This document shows positions 41,423-51,102 of a stretch of 64,000 nucleotides of DNA, one piece after another. Below the pieces are notes generated by a model. That model searched no databases and was not told where the DNA came from. It worked only from the letters and a program-made list of their open reading frames with translations. Numbering within the stretch: position 1 is the first letter of the stretch; each line of letters opens with the position of its first letter. This DNA is from Candidatus Pandoraea novymonadis (lineage in GTDB: Bacteria > Pseudomonadota > Gammaproteobacteria > Burkholderiales > Burkholderiaceae). Location of the stretch: contig NZ_MUHY01000001.1 in assembly GCF_003004665.1 (NCBI RefSeq), positions 1-64,000 of the forward strand, given 5' to 3'. The position numbers were made by a program, and so were the translations under genes.

Positions 41423-42625
41423 TTATTTTTTGGATTGCGTGGGCAGGCGCTTCGTTATTTCTGCAATCAGCAATCGCGCGAGCGTCACTTTATCAGTGCG
41501 CGCGAAATGTTGCTGACCGGTGTCATCGAATAAGATAACTTCGTTATTATCCTGACCGAACGTAGTGGGACCAAGATTGGCAACCAATAGCGGAATTTTC
41601 TTTCGACGTCGTTTGGCGTCGGCATGTTTCTCCAAATCATCACTTTCCGCGGCAAATCCTATGCAGAATGGGGCCTGTGGTAAAGCTGCAATCGATGCAA
41701 GGATGTCTGGATTTTGGACGAATGAGAATTGAGGAACATCTGTATCGTGTTTTTTTTTGATTTTATGGCGTGCAATATTAGATACACGCCAATCTGACAC
41801 AGCGGCGACGGCGATAAAAAGATCTTGGTTCCCCACATTTTCCATGGCGCAGTCATACATTTGCTGGGCAGTTTGCACATCTGAACGCTTGACACCGTAT
41901 GGAGTTGCCAGTGCGCTTGGACCAGAGATGAGATGTACTTCTGCACCAGCTTGTTGTGCGGCACGAGCTAATGCAAACCCCATTTTGCCAGACGAAAGAT
42001 TGGTCAGGCCTCGTACTGGATCGATAGGTTCAAAGGTCGGCCCTGCAGTTAGAAGAACACGGCGCCCCGACAACAGCTTTTGTTGGAAAAATCCCACTAA
42101 TGCTTCGTAAAGATCTTCGGGTTCTAGCATCCGTCCATCACCAATTTCACCACATGCTTGTGCACCGTTAGCGGGACCAATAATGCTCACTCCATCGGAG
42201 CGTAACTGCGACACATTACGTTGTGTCGCGGGATGACTCCACATCTGTAGATTCATAGCTGGTGCGATTAGTAATGGTCCGTCGCGTGCAATGCATAGCG
42301 TCGAGAGAAGATCATCACACAGACCGTTAGCTAGTTTGGCGATAAAATTGGTCGAGGCGGGAGCAATTAAAATTGCATCGGCTTTTCGAGAGAGGTCAAT
42401 GTGTGCCATATTATTCCCGATGCGTGTATCCCATTGACTCGTGAAGACAGGTCGCCCAGAGAGGGCTTGCATTGTCAGTGGTGTTATAAATTGTGTGGCT
42501 GAATCTGTCATCACCACCTGCACGGAGGCACTTGCTTTGGTTAGTAAACGAGTCAGTTCAGCTGATTTATAGCAGCTGATACCGCCGGTGAGTCCGAGTA
42601 TGATGGTCTTACCCGCGAGTTCCAT
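41423..42625 (-). CDS. coaBC: Bifunctional phosphopantothenoylcysteine decarboxylase/phosphopantothenate-cysteine ligase
   Basis: CoaBC joins cysteine to 4'-phosphopantothenate with CTP and decarboxylates the product, giving 4'-phosphopantetheine for coenzyme A. The CoaC flavoprotein half has LGLTGGISCYKSAEL, HIDLSRKADAILIAPASTNF and APAMNLQMW. The CoaB half has LLTAGPTFEPIDPVRGLTNLSSG and an FAAESD motif. The start is the ATG at 42625 (400 aa), with AGGGG upstream. The open frame continues to 42781 without family similarity. It follows lspA in the ribF-ileS-lspA-coaBC-dut run. Confidence 0.95.
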   Translation of the reverse strand: MELAGKTIILGLTGGISCYKSAELTRLLTKASASVQVVMTDSATQFITPLTMQALSGRPVFTSQWDTRIGNNMAHIDLSRKADAILIAPASTNFIAKLANGLCDDLLSTLCIARDGPLLIAPAMNLQMWSHPATQRNVSQLRSDGVSIIGPANGAQACGEIGDGRMLEPEDLYEALVGFFQQKLLSGRRVLLTAGPTFEPIDPVRGLTNLSSGKMGFALARAAQQAGAEVHLISGPSALATPYGVKRSDVQTAQQMYDCAMENVGNQDLFIAVAAVSDWRVSNIARHKIKKKHDTDVPQFSFVQNPDILASIAALPQAPFCIGFAAESDDLEKHADAKRRRKKIPLLVANLGPTTFGQDNNEVILFDDTGQQHFARTDKVTLARLLIAEITKRLPTQSKK

Positions 42626-42714
42626 GTGGACATCCCCTTTACGCGTAATTCTAGTCCAACGTACGATCGTTTTGTTTAAACGAATGTGCTTGAGAAACTG
42701 ATTTATCGTTAATG

Positions 42715-43239
42715 TTATTTCCCGCGTTTGGCGCGACACACTTCGTCCAAGATAAGCAAGATTACTCCTACAACTATACACATGTCCGATACATTAAAGG
42801 CTGGCCAGTGCCACTCGGCGAGATGAAAATCGAGAAAATCGACAACGTGACCGTAAACAATGCGGTCGATCACATTGCCGAGCGTACCGCCGAGGATTAG
42901 TACCAACGATAGAGAGAATATACGTTGACTGTTGTGATGCTTGAGTATTGAAACAATGAATACCCCCGCGCTTATGCCTAGTAATATTAAGAACCAGCGT
43001 TGCCAACCTCCAGCGTTGGCTAGGAAGTTGAATGCAGCACCTTCGTTATAGACTAAGACTAGATTGAAGAATGCAGTTACCGGACAAAATTCGCCGTACT
43101 GGAGTGTTTTGAGAGCTGTTATCTTCGTGATTTGATCTAGTAAGATCACAGCAATGGCAATGCTCAGCCACGAGCCGAGGGATATTCTATCAGTGTCGAG
43201 AGACTCCGCGCTGCGAGGCGCTCTGTTTTTTTTGGCCAT
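42715..43239 (-). CDS. lspA: Lipoprotein signal peptidase (signal peptidase II)
   Basis: LspA cleaves the signal peptide of diacylglyceryl-modified prolipoproteins in the inner membrane. The 174-aa protein has four hydrophobic helices. The catalytic aspartates are in the two conserved blocks NEGAAFNF...[15 protein letters not shown] and LDFH...WPAFNVSD. The ATG overlaps the ileS stop codon by one base, so translation is coupled, as in most proteobacteria. Likely clients in this window are the RND adaptor and the outer-membrane channel, both predicted lipoproteins. Confidence 0.96.
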   Translation of the reverse strand: MAKKNRAPRSAESLDTDRISLGSWLSIAIAVILLDQITKITALKTLQYGEFCPVTAFFNLVLVYNEGAAFNFLANAGGWQRWFLILLGISAGVFIVSILKHHNSQRIFSLSLVLILGGTLGNVIDRIVYGHVVDFLDFHLAEWHWPAFNVSDMCIVVGVILLILDEVCRAKRGK

Positions 43240-46076
43240 TATGCTTTGTGGAGGTGTTGGTCAGTGTCGAATAAATTCGAGATGCAGCGTCTGCACAGCA
43301 TTGGATGTTTTTTATCTTTGCCGACCTCTGCGCGGTAGTGCCAACAGCGTTCGCATTTGACGTGTCCCGACGCTGTCACGATCACTTTTTCTTCATCTTC
43401 CGTTGCAACTTCTGTCACTGTGGCCGCCGAGGTGATCATCACGAAATGCAAATCGTCTCCGAGACTTTTTAGCACCTCATACTTACGTTTTGATGCGTGT
43501 AACTCGACTTCAGCTTGTAACGATGAACCTATAGCTTCAGCTACTCGAGCAGCTTCTAGTGCTTTGGCAACCTCACAGCGGACTGTGCGCACTAAATGCC
43601 ATATTTCCAGCAATCGAGGTGCTTCAGGGATCTCTGGATACGCGTAGTAAGTTTCCGTGAAAATTGTACTATTGCCTGGCATGAAGATCTGCCAAGCTTC
43701 TTCTGCGGTGAATGAAAGGAAGGGCGACATTAGCTTGAGTAACCCATGGGTGATGTGATACAGGGCATTCTGCGCAGCACGGCGTGCTTGAGAATTAGGT
43801 GCGCTGGTGTACAAACGGTCCTTGAGGATATCCAAATAAAAGCCCCCAAGATCCTCAGAGCAGAACGTTTGTAGCTTGGTTACAACCGGATGGAATTCAT
43901 AGCGATCGTAATGATTAAGTACTTCTTTTTGAAGTGAATGCATCAGTGCGATTACATAACGGTCGATTTCGAGCCATTGATCGGGAGGCAGGGCCTGCTT
44001 CGCATGATCGTAGTCTGCCAAATTCGCGAGCAAGAACCGGAGCGTATTACGGATTCGTCGATAACTTTCTACCACACGCTTAAGAATTTCGTCAGAAATG
44101 GATAACTCACCTGAGTAATCGGTTGACGCAACCCAAAGACGGATAATTTCTGCCCCAAGCTTGCCAGCAATTTCTTGCGGTGCGACGGTGTTGCCAATCG
44201 ATTTTGACATTTTGCGACCTTGCCCGTCCACAGTGAAACCATGTGTGAGCAATGCTTTGTATGGTGGGCGACCATCTAGCATTGATGCGGTTAACAAGGA
44301 AGAATGGAACCAGCCACGATGTTGGTCTGAACCTTCAAGGTAGAGATCTGCCGGGAATTGTAGATCATCTTTATGTGAGCCGCGGATCACATGCCAATGT
44401 GTAGTTCCCGAATCGAACCAAACGTCAAGTGTATCGTGATTTTTTTCATATTGTGAGCTTTCCTCACCTAACAGCTCGGCTGGGTCAAGTGCTTGCCAGG
44501 CTTCGATCCCTCCTTTTTCTACACGTTGAGCAATAGCTTCTAGGAGTTCGGGGGTGCGTGGGTGTAGTGCATCGGTTTCTTTGTGGACAAAAAAAGCCAT
44601 TGGCACACCCCATTGTCGCTGACGGGAGAGAGTCCAGTTCGGGCGATTAGCAATCATGTCATACAAACGTTGTTTACCCCAGGATGGAAAAAACGCTGTG
44701 GCTTCGATGCCAGCTAGAGCTGTTTCGCGTAATGTTTTACCCTGACTTGGTGAATTTTCACTCGGAATTATGTCCATTCCGACGAACCACTGTTTTGTTG
44801 CTCGATAGATGATCGGTGACTTGTGACGCCAGCAATGCATGTAGTTATGTGTGTATTTGAACGAGTGAAACAGCGTACCAGCCTTCAGTAAGGCCTCAAC
44901 GATGTTTGAGTTAGCATTCCAGATAATTTGTCCTCCAAACAATGGAAGTTTGTCTTGGTAGCGGCCATCGCCGAGTACGGGCATTTGGATCTCGTTATCA
45001 TGCATGCCGTGAGCTTTGCATGATAAAAAATCCTCCATGCCGTAAGCTGGAGCAGAATGAACGATTCCTGTGCCCGCATCGATGGTTACGTATTCGCTGA
45101 TGTAAACAGGTGAGGTTCGTGCATAACCGGTGTTGAGTTTGGCAAGTGGATGATGGAAACGGATACCTTTGAGTTTTCTGCCAGGGGTTGTCGCAATGAC
45201 CTTACCTTTTAAGTTGTAGGTTTTCAGGCAATCGTTGATGCGCTTTTGCGCCAGGATGAGTAAGCCACGCTCTGTGTCAACTAAGGCATATTCAATCTCC
45301 GGGTGAAGATTCAGCGCTTGGTTGGAGGGGATAGTCCACGGAGTGGTAGTCCATATTACTATATAGCCTTCTGATTGTGGTAGAGTCGCCAGGTTGAATG
45401 CTGCTGCGATTCGATCAGGCTCCACAAACGGGAATCCCACGTCGATGGCGAGGTCTGTCTTGTCTTTATATTCTACTTCGGCTTCAGCGAGTGCTGAACC
45501 ACAATCGAAGCACCAATTTACCGGCTTTAAACCACGGAACACGTAACCAGTTTTGAGGATCTTCGCTAGCGCACGCATTTCGCCAGCCTCATTTGCAAAA
45601 TTCATGGTTGTGTAAGGATGATGCCAGTCGCCGAGGATACCAAGACGCTCGAAATCGAGCTTTTGACGTTCGATTTGAACATTGGCGTAAGCGCGTGCTT
45701 TTTCCTGCACTACAGATACTGGAAGATTCTTGCCGAACTGTTTCTCAAGTTGAATTTCTATGGGCATGCCGTGGCAATCCCAACCTGGTACGTAGACAGC
45801 ATCAAAGCCAGAGAGCGTGCGACTTTTTATGACTATATCTTTAAGAATCTTGTTGACCGCGTGGCCAATGTGGATCTCACCATTGGCATATGGTGGACCA
45901 TCATGCAGGATGAATTTTGTGCAGCCAGCTCTGGCCTTGCGCACTTTTTGATAGATTTTTTCTTTCTGCCATTGTTTTATCCATAGCGGTTCTCGATTGG
46001 GTAGATCAGCGCGCATTGGGAAGGGAGTGTCTAGCAGATTGATAGGATACTTACTTTGGGATTTTTTATGGTTCAT
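43239..46076 (-). CDS. ileS: Isoleucyl-tRNA synthetase
   Basis: IleRS charges tRNA-Ile and edits misactivated valine. The class Ia core is complete: [16 protein letters not shown] carries [14 protein letters not shown] carries KMSKS, and the editing domain has [14 protein letters not shown]. The C-terminal zinc finger has [12 protein letters not shown] and [10 protein letters not shown] start at the ATG at 46076 (945 aa), which matches homologues; an ATG ten codons upstream at 46106 is possible. Neither has a strong ribosome-binding site. It is followed by lspA with a one-base overlap and preceded by ribF. Confidence 0.96.
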   Translation of the reverse strand: MNHKKSQSKYPINLLDTPFPMRADLPNREPLWIKQWQKEKIYQKVRKARAGCTKFILHDGPPYANGEIHIGHAVNKILKDIVIKSRTLSGFDAVYVPGWDCHGMPIEIQLEKQFGKNLPVSVVQEKARAYANVQIERQKLDFERLGILGDWHHPYTTMNFANEAGEMRALAKILKTGYVFRGLKPVNWCFDCGSALAEAEVEYKDKTDLAIDVGFPFVEPDRIAAAFNLATLPQSEGYIVIWTTTPWTIPSNQALNLHPEIEYALVDTERGLLILAQKRINDCLKTYNLKGKVIATTPGRKLKGIRFHHPLAKLNTGYARTSPVYISEYVTIDAGTGIVHSAPAYGMEDFLSCKAHGMHDNEIQMPVLGDGRYQDKLPLFGGQIIWNANSNIVEALLKAGTLFHSFKYTHNYMHCWRHKSPIIYRATKQWFVGMDIIPSENSPSQGKTLRETALAGIEATAFFPSWGKQRLYDMIANRPNWTLSRQRQWGVPMAFFVHKETDALHPRTPELLEAIAQRVEKGGIEAWQALDPAELLGEESSQYEKNHDTLDVWFDSGTTHWHVIRGSHKDDLQFPADLYLEGSDQHRGWFHSSLLTASMLDGRPPYKALLTHGFTVDGQGRKMSKSIGNTVAPQEIAGKLGAEIIRLWVASTDYSGELSISDEILKRVVESYRRIRNTLRFLLANLADYDHAKQALPPDQWLEIDRYVIALMHSLQKEVLNHYDRYEFHPVVTKLQTFCSEDLGGFYLDILKDRLYTSAPNSQARRAAQNALYHITHGLLKLMSPFLSFTAEEAWQIFMPGNSTIFTETYYAYPEIPEAPRLLEIWHLVRTVRCEVAKALEAARVAEAIGSSLQAEVELHASKRKYEVLKSLGDDLHFVMITSAATVTEVATEDEEKVIVTASGHVKCERCWHYRAEVGKDKKHPMLCRRCISNLFDTDQHLHKA

Positions 46077-46199
46077 AATACGTCGTTTACGAAATCGTGA
46101 TGTCATGGTGTTACCGGATCAGATATGTCAGATGAGACATGTTGTGTCGTAAAGTTACAACACTGGATACCCTAATGTTGGGCGTCCATGGATGCATGG

Positions 46200-47198
46200 T
46201 CATCTAATTCGATCGGTTGCTGAAGTTGCGAAGTCGCGCTGAGATTGTGAATTGTTAAGCGACGTAGTTTTTTTTGAAAAATAAGCGTGTGCTTTTTGCG
46301 TGTCTTGTGCGATAGCACACTGCAATTGTTTAAGACTATTGAATTTTTTCTCTTCTCGAAGTTTTTTTAGAAATTCTACATGTACAAGCATGCCATAAGC
46401 TTCCCCGACGTAATCGAGGAGATGTACCTCTAGTAGTATGCGACCAGAGTTGTTAATGGTGGGACGCAGACCAAGGCTGGCAACAGCAGGTAATGGATTC
46501 TTAGATATACCGTGTACTTGCACTACAAAAATTCCCATGAGTGCTGGGTAACGGTGTGTAATGCGTAGATTTAGTGTCGGAAAACCGAGTTGACGGCCAA
46601 GTTTCATTCCATGAATGACGTGGCCTGAAATAGTATAGGGACGGCCAAGTAATGAGTTTACATGATCAAAATGACCGCTGGCTAATGCACTTCGCACCTC
46701 TGAACTAGAGATACGCGTTCCAGTATGCTCCATGATAGTTGGCATCTGTTCCACGACAAAGTCATAGCGTTGACCTGCTTCTTTTAGATAAGCGAAATCA
46801 GCGGATCGTTTGGCCCCGAAACGAAAATCGTCACCGACGAGTAGCAAGCGGGTGTGCAGCCCATCTTGAATGAGATTTCGCAAGAAATCTTCTGGTGATT
46901 GCGCGGCAAAATGTGCATTGAAATGCTGAATCACAATGCGATCTACACCATGTGCGCACAGTGCCCCTATTTTATCTCTTAAATTTGAAATGCGTGAGGG
47001 AACTTGTTGTGTGGAAAAATACTCGCGCGGGTGAGGCTCGAATGTCATCACACAGAGTGGAAGGCTGCGAGCTACCGCAGCAGCGCGTAGACGTGCTAAT
47101 AAGGCTTGATGTCCAAGGTGGACTCCATCGAAATTGCCGATAGTGAGCACACACGGTGTTTTGTTTTTTTGGTTGGGTAGACCCCGAAAGACTCGCAC
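46200..47198 (-). CDS. ribF: Bifunctional riboflavin kinase/FAD synthetase
   Basis: RibF converts riboflavin to FMN and then FAD. The N-terminal FAD synthetase part starts LTIGNFDGVHLGHQALL, with VMTFEPHPREYF and the conserved GDDFRFGAKRSADF. The riboflavin kinase part begins LLGRPYTISGHVIHGMKLGRQLGFPTLN and includes ASLGLRPTIN and EVHLLDY. The 332-aa protein is complete. FMN and FAD made here serve PdxH, CoaBC, NadB and complex I of this window. It heads the ribF-ileS-lspA-coaBC-dut series. Confidence 0.95.
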   Translation of the reverse strand: MRVFRGLPNQKNKTPCVLTIGNFDGVHLGHQALLARLRAAAVARSLPLCVMTFEPHPREYFSTQQVPSRISNLRDKIGALCAHGVDRIVIQHFNAHFAAQSPEDFLRNLIQDGLHTRLLLVGDDFRFGAKRSADFAYLKEAGQRYDFVVEQMPTIMEHTGTRISSSEVRSALASGHFDHVNSLLGRPYTISGHVIHGMKLGRQLGFPTLNLRITHRYPALMGIFVVQVHGISKNPLPAVASLGLRPTINNSGRILLEVHLLDYVGEAYGMLVHVEFLKKLREEKKFNSLKQLQCAIAQDTQKAHAYFSKKTTSLNNSQSQRDFATSATDRIR

Positions 47199-47380
47199 GA
47201 TATCTAAATGGTGAAGAATAATTTGCTTATGCTGTTCAATGTCTGTGATTTCTTATATTGATTTTTAAGATCTCAAAAAAAATAAGACATCGCAGGACAG
47301 AAGATTATAAACGTTTCGCTAAATTGATGATGAAAACAATGGAATCGTAACCGTGTTGAACTAATGATAATATATAGAAT

Positions 47381-48031
47381 ATGAAGAATATTGTTATACT
47401 GATTTCCGGACGTGGCAGTAATATGCAAGCTATTGTGCGTGCTTGCGCTGATGAGCACTGGTCTGCACGTGTCGTAGCCGTCATTGCCAATTGCCATGAT
47501 GCCTTTGGACTGGCTTTTGCTCAAGCTCAAGGCATCCCTACTCTTGTGGTCGAGAGTCGTGGCAAGACCCGCGAGTTATTCGAATCCGAATTAGCTGTGG
47601 TCATAGATGCTTTTTCCCCTAATCTTGTAGTGCTGGCCGGATTCATGCGTGTCTTGACGTCAGACTTCACCTTGCATTATGCGGGTCGTTTAATGAATAT
47701 TCATCCTTCGCTTTTGCCTGCTTTCCCTGGATTGCATACACATGCGTCTGCTATCGAGGCAGGCTGCAAACTTTCGGGGGCAACAGTTCATTTCGTCACT
47801 TCAGTGCTCGATCATGGGCCGATCGTGTTACAGGCTGCGGTCCCGATTAAGGTGGATGACACGCCGGAAACCTTATCTGATCGAATTTTGGCAGTCGAGC
47901 ATGTTATTTATCCTCGTGCCGTTCGTTGGTTCGTGGAGGATCGGTTGTATGTGGATGACTTATATGTATCCTTGGCGCCTGATATCAATGGGATGAACGA
48001 GCCTCAGTGGTTCTTTGGTGCAAATGCATGA
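47381..48031 (+). CDS. purN: Phosphoribosylglycinamide formyltransferase
   Basis: PurN transfers the formyl group from 10-formyl-THF to GAR in purine synthesis. The 216-aa protein has VILISGRGSNMQAIV at the N-terminus, LAGFMRVL, the catalytic block MNIHPSLLPAFPGLHTH (Asn and His), and SVLDHGPIVLQA with the conserved Asp. It is divergent from ribF. Its end overlaps the upstream part of the open frame of the methyltransferase gene. It is a folate-dependent step, so the cell must make or obtain 10-formyl-THF. Confidence 0.95.
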   Translation: MKNIVILISGRGSNMQAIVRACADEHWSARVVAVIANCHDAFGLAFAQAQGIPTLVVESRGKTRELFESELAVVIDAFSPNLVVLAGFMRVLTSDFTLHYAGRLMNIHPSLLPAFPGLHTHASAIEAGCKLSGATVHFVTSVLDHGPIVLQAAVPIKVDDTPETLSDRILAVEHVIYPRAVRWFVEDRLYVDDLYVSLAPDINGMNEPQWFFGANA

Positions 48032-48165
48032 CAATAAGACAGACTGAGTACGGATACAATAGTGATTGTAATGTCTGCTGTAGTAAGATTCCTATCTTTC
48101 CAGATAAGCTCATCGTTGGAGAACGGAATGGGAATTTACAAGTTTGTCATATCGGTTTGCCAAAG

Positions 48166-49452
48166 ATGTGTGGCGAGAGTTTATCCCCGGCGTTGTTTGA
48201 GCATGCTCAAAAATTGTTGGTTGATGTGCTAACGTTCCTCAGTCCAGTGAATGTCATTGTGGGTACATATTTCCTTGAGCATGGACGGTTTAGACGGCGT
48301 GAGCGCTCTGTGCTTCTGGATACAATTTTTTCTATTGTGCGCCGAAAACTTGAATTTGGTCACTATGCCCAAAGTGCCCAAGGCTCATTGGAGCGTAATC
48401 TAGTACTTTTGGGTTTAGTTTTCACGAGAGGTTTAAAGTCGGTTCAACTCGTGACTACGCCAGATGAGATGGCCTGGCTCGAACAGATTCTGCAAATCGA
48501 TCCAGTAAGCCTTGCACCAAGAGTGCGTAGCAACTTGCCGAGTTGGATTTATCAGCGATTGATAGCTCATTTGGGTGAGCTTGAGACAGAAGCGCTTGCG
48601 GCATCAATGAACCAATCGGCGCCGCTTGATTGTCGTGTTAACCTGATGAAAGCGAACAGAGACGATACACTTGCAGCGCTGTGTAAGTGTGGTTATTTGG
48701 CTAAACCTACTCCTTTTTCACCGAATGGTATCCGTTTGGTAGAAAAACCAGAATTACAAAAGCATTCATTGTTTATTGCTGGTGCTTTTGAAATACAGGA
48801 CGAAGGCAGTCAATTGCTATGTCAACTAGTTGCTCCCCGTCGCGGTGAGATAATTGTCGATTTTTGTGCTGGTGCTGGTGGCAAGACCCTTGCCATTGGT
48901 GCGGCAATGCGTTCGACTGGCCGGTTATATGCCTTCGATGTTTCTGAGAAGCGTTTGTCCAAACTTAAGCCGCGCTTATTGCGTAGCGGTTTGTCGAATG
49001 TTTATCCGGTCGTAATCGATAGCGAATACGATACTAAAATCGAGCGCTTGGTGGGTAAGATTGACCGTGTATTGGTAGATGTGCCGTGTAGTGGGCTTGG
49101 CACGCTACGCCGTAATCCTGATATGAAATGGCGCCAATCTCCAGAAACTGTCGATGAATTGACGGGAAAGCAGATTTCAATTCTTGCCTCCGCTTCCCGT
49201 CTTGTAAAGCTGGGCGGTCGTTTGGTTTATGCAACATGCAGCATTCTTCATGATGAGAATCAAGAGATTGTGAAGTCATTTTTAACGACTCATCTTGATT
49301 TCGTGGAAATTCCGGTTAACATGGTGCTTTCTGCTCAGAAAATTAATCTAGATACAGGAAAATATTTAGAGCTAAATCCGCATCGACATGGCACAGATGG
49401 TTTCTTTGCCGCGGTGTTCGAGCGTCGTAGATTAACAAATGATTCTAGATAG
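48166..49452 (+). CDS. rsmB: 16S rRNA m5C methyltransferase (RsmB/NOP family)
   Basis: The protein is an SAM-dependent RNA cytosine-C5 methyltransferase related to RsmB (m5C967 of 16S rRNA). The domain motifs are EIQDEGSQLLCQLVAP, VDFCAGAGGKTLAIGA for SAM binding, the catalytic-cysteine block VDVPCSGLGTLRRNPDMKW, and the second cysteine block VYATCSIL. The open frame starts at 48007, overlapping purN, but the first 53 residues resemble nothing in the family. The ATG at 48166 gives 428 aa, close to the expected N-terminus. In Burkholderia a DUF3108 gene lies between purN and this gene. It is missing here. Confidence 0.9.
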   Translation: MCGESLSPALFEHAQKLLVDVLTFLSPVNVIVGTYFLEHGRFRRRERSVLLDTIFSIVRRKLEFGHYAQSAQGSLERNLVLLGLVFTRGLKSVQLVTTPDEMAWLEQILQIDPVSLAPRVRSNLPSWIYQRLIAHLGELETEALAASMNQSAPLDCRVNLMKANRDDTLAALCKCGYLAKPTPFSPNGIRLVEKPELQKHSLFIAGAFEIQDEGSQLLCQLVAPRRGEIIVDFCAGAGGKTLAIGAAMRSTGRLYAFDVSEKRLSKLKPRLLRSGLSNVYPVVIDSEYDTKIERLVGKIDRVLVDVPCSGLGTLRRNPDMKWRQSPETVDELTGKQISILASASRLVKLGGRLVYATCSILHDENQEIVKSFLTTHLDFVEIPVNMVLSAQKINLDTGKYLELNPHRHGTDGFFAAVFERRRLTNDSR

Positions 49453-49566
49453 AGAAGTGAAGTAAGGGGACAGACTACGAGCAGATGACGATGAAAAGCT
49501 CTGCATGACCATTCGTTTTTTAGGGCAGTAGACACATTATAAAAAGCCGGATTGTGGAGGACTTTG

Positions 49567-50889
49567 ATGGAAAACAATCAAGTTTTTGCTCACATGGTGC
49601 ATGATCTTGTGCACGATTTTCGCGACCCACATATTTTTTGGCAATTTTTGGCGTTAGCTGGGACGTTACTGATGGCGTTTTTCATTTCTCGCCGTGTACT
49701 TTTTCGTGTAAAAAAAGGCTCTTCTGACGCTCAACCTACCTCTTCTGACGCTCAACCTACCTCTTCTGACGCTCAACCTACCAATCTTGATTGGGCACCA
49801 AGTTTGCATCGCGCGATTTTTACGTTGCTTGGGTGGATCATACTTAGCATTGTGCGCTTTGTTCTTGATAATTGGATGCATACATCATTGTTACGCTTAG
49901 CTCAAGTTCCGTTATTTGGTAGTACCCTAATTTTCTTGGTGTTCTACGTTGCTCGGCGTCTTTTTTCAAATTCACCTCAGGCGAGCGGATTGCTTCAAAT
50001 GGTTGAGCGTGTTGTCATGGTGTTGGCTGGTCTGAGCATGGTCATGTATGTCTTGGGTGTTGAGGGTCATATCTTCCGTTCCTTGAACAGCGTGCGGTTT
50101 ACCGTTGGACAGAGTGAATTATCGCTTTATAAAATGTTGAATGGCACGTTATGGGTCGGTGTGACCGTATTGTTGGCACTATGTTTCGGGGCATTGCTGG
50201 AAGGTCGCATTATGCGCTCGGAGACGCTAGACGACAATTTGAAGGTTGTGATGTCGCGTGTGGTGAAAACCTTACTGACTCTAATTGCTGTACTAGGTGG
50301 GTTATCATTTGTTGGTATAGATATCACCGTGTTAGGTGTGTTTGGGGGTGCGCTAGGTGTTGGTCTAGGATTTGGCTTGCAAAAAATGGCAAGTAATTAC
50401 GTTTCGGGATTTATTATTTTGCTTGATAGGTCATTGCGTATAGGTGATCTCGTGACAGTCAACTCTTATCACGGCACTGTTTCTCAGATAAATATGCGTT
50501 ATACTACTGTCACGGGTTTCGATGGTGTGGAGGTGCTGGTGCCTAATGAGAAACTCATCTCAGATGTTGTGCAAAATTATTCTTTGGGTTCAAAAATTGG
50601 TCGTGCTAAGGTAAGTGTTCAGGTGGCTTATGGTACAGACGTCGAAAAGGCTATGGCTTTGATGAAGAGAGCGACAGAAGGCATTGAGCGTGTTTTACAG
50701 GATCCTCCTCCGTCTTTATTGCTGTTGAATTTTGGTGTGTATGGAATAGATTTGGAGATGGATTTCTGGGTTAAAAATCCAGCCGAAGGTACAAAGGGCA
50801 TTAATTCTTCTATCAATTTAGGTATTTTACGCAGTTTTCGTGATCATCAAATTGAAATTCCATGTGTCCAGCGTGGATACTCATCTTGA
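49567..50889 (+). CDS. Mechanosensitive ion channel, MscS family
   Basis: Channels of this family open on membrane tension and protect against osmotic downshock. The 440-aa protein has several N-terminal transmembrane helices (about 25-200). These are followed by the pore helix and beta domain typical of MscS, with VFGGALGVGLGFGLQKMASNYVSGFIILLDRSLRIGD and VNMRYT-like INMRYTTVTGFDGVEVLVPNE. GGAGG lies six bases before the ATG at 49567. A 21-bp unit is repeated three times at 49720-49782, adding (SSDAQPT)3 to a cytoplasmic or periplasmic loop after the first helix. Confidence 0.92.
   Translation: MENNQVFAHMVHDLVHDFRDPHIFWQFLALAGTLLMAFFISRRVLFRVKKGSSDAQPTSSDAQPTSSDAQPTNLDWAPSLHRAIFTLLGWIILSIVRFVLDNWMHTSLLRLAQVPLFGSTLIFLVFYVARRLFSNSPQASGLLQMVERVVMVLAGLSMVMYVLGVEGHIFRSLNSVRFTVGQSELSLYKMLNGTLWVGVTVLLALCFGALLEGRIMRSETLDDNLKVVMSRVVKTLLTLIAVLGGLSFVGIDITVLGVFGGALGVGLGFGLQKMASNYVSGFIILLDRSLRIGDLVTVNSYHGTVSQINMRYTTVTGFDGVEVLVPNEKLISDVVQNYSLGSKIGRAKVSVQVAYGTDVEKAMALMKRATEGIERVLQDPPPSLLLLNFGVYGIDLEMDFWVKNPAEGTKGINSSINLGILRSFRDHQIEIPCVQRGYSS
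49720..49782 (+). repeat. Three tandem 21-bp repeats within the MscS gene
   Basis: The unit starting TCTTCTGACGCTCAACCTAC is 21 bases long and occurs three times with no differences at 49720-49740, 49741-49761 and 49762-49782. It keeps the reading frame and encodes SSDAQPT each time. Identical copies suggest recent expansion. Confidence 0.95.
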
Positions 50890-51102
50890 ATGATATTAAT
50901 CAGTGCACTTGATTTTTTCATGAGCTTTGAGAAGAACGAAGAAGAGTTATAAAATGGTCAAGTGCCGCTTTTTGTTGGGGAAAACGAATTATAGAAAATG
51001 AAAAAATCGCCATTCGATTGCTTTTTTCAGAGAAAGCTTCTTTGAGATTTTTATTAATTTCTCACTTCGAATTTGATCTTCTTTGAATTGGAGGGATTTT
51101 TT

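Noticed and set aside
49720-49782. CRISPR-like repeat array
   Set aside because: The three units are directly joined without spacers, lie in frame inside a coding region, and are simply a tandem repeat.
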